The notes beneath the pieces were generated by a model. The model searched no databases, had not been told where the DNA came from, and saw only the letters and a program-made list of their open reading frames with translations. Source: Tenacibaculum aiptasiae (GTDB lineage: Bacteria; Bacteroidota; Bacteroidia; Flavobacteriales; Flavobacteriaceae). From it: a stretch of 64,000 nt of DNA. The stretch is from assembly GCF_008806755.1 (NCBI RefSeq), contig NZ_WAAU01000003.1, forward strand, positions 264,996-328,995, in the 5' to 3' direction. The position numbers and the translations under genes are program-made. Of this stretch, positions 25,720 to 34,507 are shown piece by piece (position 1 is the stretch's first letter; the number at the start of each line of letters is the position of its first letter).

Positions 25720-26076
25720 TTAGTTTTTAGTTGTGTTTTGTTGAGATGTTTTTATTATAGCTGTTAGTAACCTTATTAATTCATGAGCATCTGAAAGTAA
25801 ATCATTGACATTAATATTTGTTAAATCACTTTCTTTTAATAAACGCAACCAATATTTAGTTTCTCTAGCTTCTTTAGATGAAATAGACATTTTAGCAATA
25901 AAGTCACGTTTACTCTGACCAGCTAAAGCTTCTTCAATGTTGGCTCCAATCGAAGTTCCACTTCTCAATAATTGTTTTGAAATTATAAATTCTTTTTCTT
26001 GATGTAATTTTTTGTACTGTGAAATAACTTTTAAAGAAAACTGAAAACTCTTATTTTGAACAATGCTTTCTTTCAT
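25720..26076 (-). CDS. Four-helix bundle protein (S23/TIGR02436 type)
   Basis: This 118-residue protein is all-helical. KESDLTNINVNDLLSDAHEL and SIGANIEEALAGQSKRDFIA are typical of the four-helix-bundle family first seen in intervening sequences of 23S rRNA genes and related to Avd of diversity-generating retroelements. No 23S gene or reverse transcriptase is near. It sits inside the molybdenum cofactor operon with 32-35-base gaps. The role is unknown. Confidence 0.85.
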   Translation of the reverse strand: MKESIVQNKSFQFSLKVISQYKKLHQEKEFIISKQLLRSGTSIGANIEEALAGQSKRDFIAKMSISSKEARETKYWLRLLKESDLTNINVNDLLSDAHELIRLLTAIIKTSQQNTTKN

Positions 26077-26111
26077 TTCTAATTTTTTAACTCAAAACTA
26101 AACATTAATAA

Positions 26112-27359
26112 TTAAAAACCTCGATAGGTAATTATTGGAAAAACACTTCCTTTCTTAAATATTACCTCTTCGGTTTTAGGAAGTTCTATAAAACCATCTG
26201 CAGCGACCAAACTAGCTAGATCACCAGAACCATTCCCTTTTACAGGCTTAGCGAATAATGTTCCGTTTTTGTTTTCTAATTTGACTTGTAAATAATATGT
26301 CAGATTTGGTTTAAAAGTTACATCTTCAGATAGAATTGCTTCTTGTATGTTATCTTCTATGGCTACCGATTTTTTATACCATGGATAAAAATAAACCATA
26401 CAGTTTACAAAGGTAGATACTGGATTTCCTGGGAAGGCAAAAACAACTGTATTTTTTTTGTTTTCTGAGTTTTGATAAACATTTTTCTCTCCCATATCTA
26501 AAGCATCTGCAAAGCCAAACCAAAATGGTTTTCCTGGTCGTTGAGTCACCTTATGAAATAGCTTTTCTACTTTTAACTCTGATAATACTTCTGGTAAAAA
26601 ATCAAACTTTCCTTTACTTACAGCTCCACTAAATAATAGTACATCGTATTCTTGTAAGTAGTTATAAATCTTTTCTTTTAAAACCTTTTTATTATCCGTT
26701 AAGTGTTTCGTTTGTGAAGGAATATTCAGATTATTTAATAAAGAAACTAAGGTATAAACATTTGATCTTCTTATTTGATAATCTAAAGGAGTTTCGTGTA
26801 CATCAACTAGTTCGTCACCAGTAGAAATAATAAGTACTTTGGGTTGTTTGGCAACTTTTACATTAGCTTTTCCCACAGTTGCAATTACTCCAATTTCCGC
26901 AGGAGAAATAATAGTGTTTTCAGAAACTAAAATTGCTCCTTGCTTTTTGTCCTTTCCTTTTTGATGAATATTTTGCTGACTGTTTATTGTATCTACATTA
27001 ATGGTTGCAATTCCGTCTACTATATCAACATCTTCATAACGAATTACAGTATCACAATTGTTAGGTAAAACAGCTCCAGTCATAACTTCTATACAGTTAT
27101 TATCTTGTTGCATGGATAATTGTTTACTGCCAGCAGGTTGTATTCCTTCAATTTTAAAGTTTCTTTGTCCGTTTTTAAAAAAGGAATAATTAATTGCAAT
27201 TCCATCCATAGCAACACGATTGAAAGGAGGGAAGTCTCTATCGGCAACAATATTTTCTTTTAAAACACGACCAGCAGATTGCATAAAAGGAATTTCTTCA
27301 ACACCAAAATTCTGAGTGTTTTCTAATATGATATGTTTTGCTTCTTGTGTTGTTATCAT
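26112..27359 (-). CDS. moeA: Molybdopterin molybdotransferase
   Basis: MoeA inserts molybdate into adenylated molybdopterin. It has domain order III-II-I-IV over 415 residues, with RDFPPFNRVAMDGIA near 42, VEMTGA-like CIEVMTGAVLP near 88, the catalytic ISTGDELVDV near 178, SGAVSKGKFDFLPEVL near 243, and GNPVSTFVNCMVYF near 312. It lies between moaA and a four-helix-bundle gene in the cofactor operon. Confidence 0.94.
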   Translation of the reverse strand: MITTQEAKHIILENTQNFGVEEIPFMQSAGRVLKENIVADRDFPPFNRVAMDGIAINYSFFKNGQRNFKIEGIQPAGSKQLSMQQDNNCIEVMTGAVLPNNCDTVIRYEDVDIVDGIATINVDTINSQQNIHQKGKDKKQGAILVSENTIISPAEIGVIATVGKANVKVAKQPKVLIISTGDELVDVHETPLDYQIRRSNVYTLVSLLNNLNIPSQTKHLTDNKKVLKEKIYNYLQEYDVLLFSGAVSKGKFDFLPEVLSELKVEKLFHKVTQRPGKPFWFGFADALDMGEKNVYQNSENKKNTVVFAFPGNPVSTFVNCMVYFYPWYKKSVAIEDNIQEAILSEDVTFKPNLTYYLQVKLENKNGTLFAKPVKGNGSGDLASLVAADGFIELPKTEEVIFKKGSVFPIITYRGF

Positions 27360-27366
27360 TTGTAAG

Positions 27367-27520
27367 TTATGATATTGTATTTTGATTAACTATGTTTTTA
27401 GCAACTTTAGTTAATTTTAATTGTTCATTATTAAATCCGAGAAGAGATTTTAATTTATCTAAAAACGATTTTTGTTCTGGTTTAACAATATCCCATATTT
27501 CATTTGCTTTTTTTATCCAT
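27367..27520 (-). pseudogene. Small gene between moaA and moeA, interrupted at an A7 run
   Basis: An ATG at 27520, 11 bases after the moaA stop, begins MDKK and is then out of frame. With one base fewer in the seven-A run (27508-27514) the frame stays open to TAA at 27367, giving about 50 residues (KANEIWDIVKPEQKSFLDKL, then GFNNEQLKL). The stop is eight bases before moeA. Spacing, coding-like composition and helical pattern suggest a real gene with a frameshift, slippage or sequence error. No family is recognised. Confidence 0.45.
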
Positions 27521-27531
27521 GTTTTTTCAAG

Positions 27532-28524
27532 TTACCCACCAATAGTACTCATACTTTCGCTTACATTTCCTTTTTTACGATTGGCTTCGGCAACAAAACC
27601 GTTTTCTGGCTTTTCTTTAATTAAGGATAAAAACAATTCTTTTAAATCTTCATTACTAGCACCATTTCTAATAAAGTCGCGCAGATTAAAAACACCATCG
27701 TCAAACAAACAATTTTTAAAAGTTCCAGTTGAAGTAATTCTTATTCGGTTGCAATCGTTGCAAATTGTTCGTGTAAAAGCAGGAATAATTCCTACAATCC
27801 CTTGGTGATTTTCAATAGAAAAATTACGTGATGTTGATGATTTTTCTGAAACAATTGCTTTTACATCGTATGCCGACTGTATTTCGTCTAAAATCTTAGT
27901 GTAATTCCAGTTTTCTTGAGTGTCGCGTAGCCCTTTTCCGTTAAAAGGCATTTCTTCAATAAAACGAACAGCTATATTTCTGTTTTTAGTTAAAGCCACA
28001 AAATCATTAATCTCATCAGTATTAAAACCCGATTGTACTACTACATTTAGTTTTAAATTCAACGAACTTTTTTCTAATAGTTCGAAAGTTTTATATACTT
28101 CTGGAAATACATCACGACGCGTAATCTTAGCAAATTTATCAGAATGTAAGCTATCAATACTTAAATTGATATTCTTAATTTTTTCAAGTTTTTCTAAGGT
28201 AGGAATGTGTTTTGAAACTAAAGCTCCGTTTGTAGTAATGTTAATAGCATCTAACAAATCGTTATAAGATAACATTTCTAAGAAAGACATGAAGTCTTTG
28301 CGAGCAAATGGTTCTCCTCCTGTTAATCTTACTTTATTAACGCCTAATTCGGTAAGTACACGAATAATTCGGTACATTTCTTTGTAGCTCAAAAGCTCTT
28401 TTCTAGGAACAATATCTATTCCATGAGCAGGCATACAATATTGACAACGAAGGTTACAACGATCGGTTACAGCCAATCGAACATAACTAATTTGTCTTCC
28501 AAAATTGTCAATAAGTTTACTCAT
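27532..28524 (-). CDS. moaA: GTP 3',8-cyclase
   Basis: This radical-SAM enzyme starts molybdopterin synthesis from GTP. The N-terminal cluster is C23-x3-C27-x2-C30 (TDRCNLRCQYCMP). The C-terminal cluster region reads TICNDCNRIR then KNCLFDDG. The protein ends in the conserved Gly-Gly required for activity (STIGG). Length is 330 residues. It is the first gene of the cofactor operon. No moaD, moaE or moaB is in the window, so MPT synthase must be encoded elsewhere. Confidence 0.96.
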   Translation of the reverse strand: MSKLIDNFGRQISYVRLAVTDRCNLRCQYCMPAHGIDIVPRKELLSYKEMYRIIRVLTELGVNKVRLTGGEPFARKDFMSFLEMLSYNDLLDAINITTNGALVSKHIPTLEKLEKIKNINLSIDSLHSDKFAKITRRDVFPEVYKTFELLEKSSLNLKLNVVVQSGFNTDEINDFVALTKNRNIAVRFIEEMPFNGKGLRDTQENWNYTKILDEIQSAYDVKAIVSEKSSTSRNFSIENHQGIVGIIPAFTRTICNDCNRIRITSTGTFKNCLFDDGVFNLRDFIRNGASNEDLKELFLSLIKEKPENGFVAEANRKKGNVSESMSTIGG

Positions 28525-28607
28525 ACTGTAAAGATATGGATTAATGAGTCAATTATTTGCTGTCATTTATCATAGTTATATAAAAATTAACTTATGATAT
28601 AGCGATG

Positions 28608-30377
28608 TTATATGATTTCCATTTTATTGAGTAAAAATGAAGCATTCATATTTTTACAAACCCCATCTTTCATTTTATAATCAAAATGAAGTTCGTTATT
28701 TAAAATTTCAGCATCAAAATAATAGTTCTCAATAGTTTTATATTCACTAGCTAATTCACATAAACTGACATCATGTGTTGCTATAATTCCAGTTGAATTT
28801 GAATTATTTAGTTTTTCAACAAATTTTTTAGATCCTATGGCTTTATCTTTACTATTGGTTCCTTTTAAAATTTCATCTAAAATGATAAAATAGTTTTCGG
28901 TTTTGATTTCGTTTACTATAAATTTTAAACGCTTCAACTCGGCATAAAAATATGATTCATCTTCGCTTAATGAATCTGAAGTTCGCATGCTGGTAATTAG
29001 TTTTATTGGATTGTAGTTAAATTCACTAGCACAAACAGGGAGGCCGCAATTAGCCATAACTATAGATAAAGAAACTGTTCTTAAAAAAGTACTTTTACCA
29101 GCCATATTTGCTCCAGTAACAATAAAAAATTGTTCTTTATCTATGGTGAAGTTATTATCAACTCTTTTTGAAGAATCTAATAATGGATGTCCTAGATTTT
29201 TAGCGTTTATAACATTTTTTTCTTTTTTAATAATTGGGAATACATAATCGTATTTATTAAAAGTAAAATTTGCTAATGAGTTTTGTGCATCAAAAAAAGA
29301 AACTACACTAAACCATTCTTCAACAGTGTTTTTGTAGGTGGAAATCCATTTTTCTATTTGAATAGAATTACGAATATCCCATAAAAACAAACCGTTACCT
29401 ATTAGAGCAATTATAATATTATTTCGTTGGTCAAAGGCATCTAATTTTTTAGAAAATTCTTTAAAAATAGCTGATGCTTTCTTGTCTTTTAATCGAATTT
29501 TTTCTTGTTTTTCCTTTAGTGTTATATTAGAAAATTGTTCGTTTTCTATTTGTTCTAGAAGTTGATAGTATTGATTAAATGTATCTTTTGCTTTTCCTGT
29601 TTCTATTGATAATTGTTGAGTGTTTTTAATAAAAGAAACGGTAACTGATAAACCAATAAAAAACCAAATTAAAAGAACAGAAAATGGAACGAAGCTAAAA
29701 CTTAATAAACCAATTAAAACAAGTGATATAAATGAAAATATGTACGATGAAACTTTTAAAAAAGATGGAAGTTTTTGTTCGTAGTTGTGTATCCAGTTTA
29801 CAATTGCAGATGTTGAGGTTTTTGTTTGAATCAAGCTAGCAAGGGCTGTAAAATGTTGACGCCATTTTGCTTTTAATGATAGCTCTTTTATTATTTGCTG
29901 TTTCTCTTCAATATTAGAAATATCATTACTTGTTAAAGTAGTCGCTAGTAATTTCCTTCCTTCTAGTGTTGTAGTTCTGTTGAGGTATTGAAAAAAAGAA
30001 CCATTTCCAAATAAGTCAATATCATTACTAAAATAATGATCTGGATTAACAAAATTATACCCTTCTACAAAATAATAGTAATTGCCTTTTAAGGCATCGA
30101 TTTCATCTTGGTTAATTTTGAGTTTAGCTTGAGTAAGTCTTATATTTTCTTTTAATTGATTGTGTTTAAGAATTAAAAAAACAAAGCAAATTATAGCCAA
30201 AAAACTACCAATAAAAAGCATTTTTACTCCTGTTAATGCAAAATAGATAGAAAAAGAAATAGCTAAAAAAGTTATAAGTCTTAAAATACGGGTGTAAAAC
30301 AACTGTTTTTTAAGTTTGGCAAGTGCTGTATTTAAGCTATTTATTTCTTCTTTGTAAAATGAAATAGGTTGTTGCAT
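28608..30377 (-). CDS. Membrane-anchored MutS-like ATPase
   Basis: The C-terminal half (residues 390-589) is a MutS ATPase with Walker A GANMAGKSTFLRTV near 420, Walker B IILDEILKGTNSKDKA near 498 and the D-loop/His segment IATHDVSLCELA. The N-terminal part lacks mismatch-recognition and Smr domains and has hydrophobic pairs near 35-75 and 210-245, so it is anchored in the membrane. It is not MutS1 (at 4049) and is unlike ordinary MutS2. The function is not known; it is divergent from uvrC. Confidence 0.8.
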   Translation of the reverse strand: MQQPISFYKEEINSLNTALAKLKKQLFYTRILRLITFLAISFSIYFALTGVKMLFIGSFLAIICFVFLILKHNQLKENIRLTQAKLKINQDEIDALKGNYYYFVEGYNFVNPDHYFSNDIDLFGNGSFFQYLNRTTTLEGRKLLATTLTSNDISNIEEKQQIIKELSLKAKWRQHFTALASLIQTKTSTSAIVNWIHNYEQKLPSFLKVSSYIFSFISLVLIGLLSFSFVPFSVLLIWFFIGLSVTVSFIKNTQQLSIETGKAKDTFNQYYQLLEQIENEQFSNITLKEKQEKIRLKDKKASAIFKEFSKKLDAFDQRNNIIIALIGNGLFLWDIRNSIQIEKWISTYKNTVEEWFSVVSFFDAQNSLANFTFNKYDYVFPIIKKEKNVINAKNLGHPLLDSSKRVDNNFTIDKEQFFIVTGANMAGKSTFLRTVSLSIVMANCGLPVCASEFNYNPIKLITSMRTSDSLSEDESYFYAELKRLKFIVNEIKTENYFIILDEILKGTNSKDKAIGSKKFVEKLNNSNSTGIIATHDVSLCELASEYKTIENYYFDAEILNNELHFDYKMKDGVCKNMNASFLLNKMEII

Positions 30378-30452
30378 TGTTTTGTGAATGAAAATTGGTG
30401 TAAAAGTACGTATAGCAGCGTAAATATCTGTATAAAATCGTATTTTCGTTGT

Positions 30453-32255
30453 ATGCCAACTTCATTAGAACTTCAAGTAAAAACGCTGCCTACATCTCCA
30501 GGAGTTTATCAATATTTTGATAAGGATGATGTAATTATTTATGTGGGTAAAGCAAAAAATTTAAAAAAGCGTGTTTCATCATATTTTACAAAGAATCATG
30601 AAAATGGTAAAACGAGAGTTTTAGTTAAAAAAATTGTACGAATAGAGCATGTTGTTGTTGATACTGAGACAGATGCTTTGTTGCTTGAAAATAACTTAAT
30701 AAAAAAATACAAACCTAGATATAACGTTTTGCTAAAAGACGATAAATCATACCCATGGATTTGTATTAAGAAAGAACGTTTTCCTAGAGTGTTTTCAACT
30801 AGAAGAGTTATTAAAGATGGTTCTGAATATTTTGGTCCCTATACCAATATGAGAACTGTACATGCTCTGTTAGATTTAATTAAGGAATTGTATCCTCTAA
30901 GAACTTGTAATTATGACTTACATCAAGAGAAAATAGATTCTGGAAAATACAAAGTTTGTTTAGAGTATCACTTAGGTAATTGTAAAGGTGCTTGTGAAGG
31001 ATATCAACATGAAGATGCTTACATGGATGATATTAGAGGAATCAGAAATATCATTAAAGGAAATTTTAAAGAAAGTTTAGAGCGATTACAAAATATCATG
31101 CTCGATTTTGCTTCTGAAATGAAATTTGAAGAAGCGCAAAAAATCAAAGATAAATTAGCTTCATTACAAAACTACCAAGCAAAGTCAACAATTGTAAACC
31201 CATCAATAAATAATGTAGATGTGTTCTCAATTATTTCTGATGAAACTCACGGGTATGCAAATTTCTTTAAGGTAATGAATGGTTCTATAGTTCAATCCTA
31301 TACAACAGAAATCAAAAAGAAATTAGATGAAACTGATAAGGAGTTGTTAGAGTTATTTATTGTTGAAACACGTAATCGATTCAATTCTTTATCAAGAGAA
31401 GTATTTGTGCCTTTTAAAGTAGATTTAGGTGAGAAAATAAAAGTTACGGTACCTAAGTTAGGGGATAAAAAACGAATTGTTGAATTGTCTGAACGCAATG
31501 CAAAATATTATAGACAAGAACAATTTAAACAAATAAAGATTGTAGATCCAGATCGTCATGTAAAACGAATTATGGCTCAAATGCAAAAGGATTTACGTTT
31601 GCATGTAGAGCCAAGACATATTGAGTGTTTTGATAATTCAAACATTCAAGGAACGAATCCGGTAGCAGCTTGTGTTGTTTTTAAAGATGGTAAGCCAAGC
31701 AAAAAAGATTACCGTCATTTCAATATTAAAACAGTTGAAGGGCCAGACGATTTTGCTTCTATGGAAGAAGTTGTTTATCGTAGATATAAACGATTGTTAG
31801 ATGAAAATCAATCATTACCTCAATTAATTGTAATAGATGGTGGAAAAGGGCAATTATCATCTGCATTAAAGAGTTTAGATGCATTAGGGTTAAGAGGAAA
31901 AATAGCTATTATAGGAATTGCTAAAAGATTAGAGGAAATTTATTATCCAGGAGATAGTGTTCCGCTATATTTAGATAAAAAATCTGAAAGTCTAAAAATA
32001 ATTCAATACTTGCGTAATGAAGCGCACAGGTTTGGAATTACTTTCCATAGAAATAAGAGAAGCAAAAGTGCTATTCAATCGGAATTAGAGCAAATTCCAG
32101 ATATAGGTAAACAAACGATAACGAATCTTTTACGTAAATTTAAATCAGCCAAAAGAGTAAAAGAAGCTACCTTAGATGACTTAAAAGAAGTAGTTGGTTT
32201 ATCGAGAGCACAAAAGATTTATCAATACTATCAAAAAGAAAAAGAAAAAGAATGA
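30453..32255 (+). CDS. uvrC: Excinuclease ABC subunit C
   Basis: UvrC makes both incisions in nucleotide excision repair. The GIY-YIG nuclease is at residues 14-50 (PGVYQYF, IIYVGKAKNLKKRVSSYF), the UVR helix hairpin near 205-235 (FEEAQKIKDKLASLQN), the RNase-H-like second nuclease over 370-530 (ECFDNSNIQGTNPVAA; LIVIDGGKGQL), and helix-hairpin-helix DNA binding at the end. The start at 30453 (MPTSLELQVKTLPTSPG) fits the family; upstream codons would add an unsupported segment. Length is 600. Confidence 0.95.
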   Translation: MPTSLELQVKTLPTSPGVYQYFDKDDVIIYVGKAKNLKKRVSSYFTKNHENGKTRVLVKKIVRIEHVVVDTETDALLLENNLIKKYKPRYNVLLKDDKSYPWICIKKERFPRVFSTRRVIKDGSEYFGPYTNMRTVHALLDLIKELYPLRTCNYDLHQEKIDSGKYKVCLEYHLGNCKGACEGYQHEDAYMDDIRGIRNIIKGNFKESLERLQNIMLDFASEMKFEEAQKIKDKLASLQNYQAKSTIVNPSINNVDVFSIISDETHGYANFFKVMNGSIVQSYTTEIKKKLDETDKELLELFIVETRNRFNSLSREVFVPFKVDLGEKIKVTVPKLGDKKRIVELSERNAKYYRQEQFKQIKIVDPDRHVKRIMAQMQKDLRLHVEPRHIECFDNSNIQGTNPVAACVVFKDGKPSKKDYRHFNIKTVEGPDDFASMEEVVYRRYKRLLDENQSLPQLIVIDGGKGQLSSALKSLDALGLRGKIAIIGIAKRLEEIYYPGDSVPLYLDKKSESLKIIQYLRNEAHRFGITFHRNKRSKSAIQSELEQIPDIGKQTITNLLRKFKSAKRVKEATLDDLKEVVGLSRAQKIYQYYQKEKEKE

Positions 32256-34447
32256 GAAAGTTATTACTGTTATTATTTTTTCCAATGCTTATACTAGGAC
32301 AAAATCAACCTAAAGTTGGTTTAGTGCTAAGTGGTGGTGGAGCAAAAGGATTTGCCCATATTGGAATATTAAAAGAGCTAGAAAAATCAGGAGTACATTT
32401 AGACTATATTGGAGGAACTAGTATGGGATCAATAGTTGGTGGATTATATGCCTCAGGTTACTCGGCAAGTCAAATAGAAAAAATAGTTTTAGATACTGAT
32501 TTTATAACATTACTTCAAGATAAAATATCAAGAAGAGAAAAATCTCTTTTTAATAAAGAGCATGGAGAAAAGTATGCGATTACATTGCCAATTAAAGGAG
32601 GTAGCATTGGGTTGCCATTAGGTTTATCGAAAGGGCAAAATGTACTTAACTATTTGACTGAGTTATTAGCTCCGGTTGATGATATTAATGACTTTTCTAA
32701 GTTGCCAATTCCATTTTATTGTATTGCTACAAATATCGAAACAGGTGAGGAAGAGGTTTTAGAGAAAGGTTCTTTGCCTTTAGCTTTAAGAGCTAGTGCA
32801 GCTTTTCCTTCTTTGCTGAATCCAGTAGAGATTGATGGAAAATTGTTGGTTGACGGAGGGGTGGTGAATAATTTTCCTGTTGATGTAATGAGGAAAAAAG
32901 GTTTAGACCTTGTTATTGGGGTTAGTGTTCAGGGACAGTTGTTAAAAAGAGAAGAATTATCTTCAATAGCATCTTTATTGATGCAAATTGTGAACTTTCA
33001 GATGTATAAAAAGTCTGACGAACAAACACGATTGTTGAATATTTATATACGTCCAGATATTTTAGAGTACAGTGTAATTTCTTTCGATCAAAAAGGAGAA
33101 ATTATAGAGAAAGGAATTGAAAAAGCAAAGTCTTATAAAGTTGTTTTTGATAGTATTGCTAAGTTACAGACGTATAAAAAGAAAAGGCCTGTACTTAAAT
33201 TTACAAATGAGAAATTTTTAATAGATAAGGTTATAATAGAAGGAAATAAAAACTATACAAATAATCACATCTTAGGAAAAATGCAACTAAGGGAAGGTGA
33301 TAGTGTTTCCTATAAAGATATTTCAAAGAAAATTAATACACTAACAGCTTCAAAAAACTTTAAAAGAATAGATTATCATTTTGAAAAATCTGTTAAAGGA
33401 AAGAAACTTGTGTTAACGGTAAAAGAAGAAAAGATACAATCTTATTTGCGATTTGGAGTGCATTACGATTTGCTTTATAAATCTGCAGTATTACTAAACT
33501 ATAATTATAAAAAGTTATTTCTTCAAAATGATGAGTTATCACTAGATGTTGGTATTGGAGATAAAATTAGATATGATTTTGAGTATTTTGTAGATAATGG
33601 TTTAATACCTAGTTATGGGTTTAAATCTAGGTATAACAATTTTACTAGTGATTTTTTATTCAATAACAATTTAATTAACATTAGATATAGAGATTTTAGT
33701 AATAAAATTTATTTGCAAACAACAATGGATAAAAAGTTTGCCATTGGTGTTGGAATTGAACATAAAAACATAAAAGTAAGCTCTGAGAATGTTCTAACAA
33801 ATGGACAAGAAACAATATTTGATTATAGTAACTATATAAATGGGTATTCTTTTTTAAAATTAGATACTTATAACAAAGCAATGTTTCCTACGGAAGGTTT
33901 CTATGCCGATATTGAATTTAAATGGTTTGTATGGTCAGATAGAAATAGTAGACTTTCTAGATTTGCACAAGGAAGTGATCCTTTTAGACAGTTTTCACAA
34001 ATAAAAGGAACTTTAGGTTTTGCAACTACTTTCTATGATAAATTAACCTTTCAATATATTTCAGAAGCAGGTCTCACACTTGGAAAAAAATCTTCTCAAA
34101 TGTTTGATTTTCGATTAGGGGGGTACAATCAAAATTATATTAATAATTTCACACCTTTCTATGGTTATGATACAGGGATGTTAAATGATCAATCATTTTT
34201 AAGGTCTGAATTTAATCTTAGGTATCAGATTTTTAATAACTATAAACATTATGCTGTCCTTATAGCTAACTATGCACGTGTTGAAGAAAATGTTTTTAAA
34301 GGAGCTAGTTTGTTCGATAACACCAAGTCAGGTTATGCAGTAGGTTATAGTGTAGAAACACTTTTAGGGCCTATAGAGTTAAAGTACAGTTGGTCGCCAG
34401 ATCATAGAGAAAAATACTGGTTATTCAATTTAGGTTTCTGGTTTTAA
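32252..34447 (+). CDS. Patatin-like phospholipase fused to POTRA and outer-membrane barrel
   Basis: This 731-residue secreted protein has a signal peptide (to about residue 16), a patatin domain with oxyanion loop SGGGAKGFAH (27-36), nucleophile S57 in GGTSMGS and catalytic Asp near 201 in LVDGGVVNNFP. A POTRA repeat (VIIEGNKNYTNNHILGKM, near 325) and a C-terminal BamA-like beta barrel ending in an aromatic residue (LFNLGFWF) follow. The architecture matches PlpD-type (type Vd) autotransporters. Start overlaps the uvrC stop by four bases. Confidence 0.88.
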   Translation: MRKLLLLLFFPMLILGQNQPKVGLVLSGGGAKGFAHIGILKELEKSGVHLDYIGGTSMGSIVGGLYASGYSASQIEKIVLDTDFITLLQDKISRREKSLFNKEHGEKYAITLPIKGGSIGLPLGLSKGQNVLNYLTELLAPVDDINDFSKLPIPFYCIATNIETGEEEVLEKGSLPLALRASAAFPSLLNPVEIDGKLLVDGGVVNNFPVDVMRKKGLDLVIGVSVQGQLLKREELSSIASLLMQIVNFQMYKKSDEQTRLLNIYIRPDILEYSVISFDQKGEIIEKGIEKAKSYKVVFDSIAKLQTYKKKRPVLKFTNEKFLIDKVIIEGNKNYTNNHILGKMQLREGDSVSYKDISKKINTLTASKNFKRIDYHFEKSVKGKKLVLTVKEEKIQSYLRFGVHYDLLYKSAVLLNYNYKKLFLQNDELSLDVGIGDKIRYDFEYFVDNGLIPSYGFKSRYNNFTSDFLFNNNLINIRYRDFSNKIYLQTTMDKKFAIGVGIEHKNIKVSSENVLTNGQETIFDYSNYINGYSFLKLDTYNKAMFPTEGFYADIEFKWFVWSDRNSRLSRFAQGSDPFRQFSQIKGTLGFATTFYDKLTFQYISEAGLTLGKKSSQMFDFRLGGYNQNYINNFTPFYGYDTGMLNDQSFLRSEFNLRYQIFNNYKHYAVLIANYARVEENVFKGASLFDNTKSGYAVGYSVETLLGPIELKYSWSPDHREKYWLFNLGFWF

Positions 34448-34452
34448 GACAT

Positions 34453-34492
34453 AAAAAAACCTCATTTTAACTAATAAAATGAGGTTTTATTT
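34453..34492. terminator. Bidirectional terminator between patatin and RNase G genes
   Basis: The arms AAAACCTCATTTTA (34456-34469) and TAAAATGAGGTTTT (34475-34488) lie between two convergent genes. Confidence 0.85.
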
Positions 34493-34507
34493 CATAATAA
34501 GATTGCC

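Noticed and set aside
27392..27808. Plus-strand frame of 138 codons opposite moaA
   Set aside because: It overlaps the end of moaA and the small gene on the other strand and has shadow-like composition.
30369..30452. N-terminal extension of UvrC
   Set aside because: The extra codons lie upstream of the family-conserved start and overlap the divergent gene; no motif supports them.
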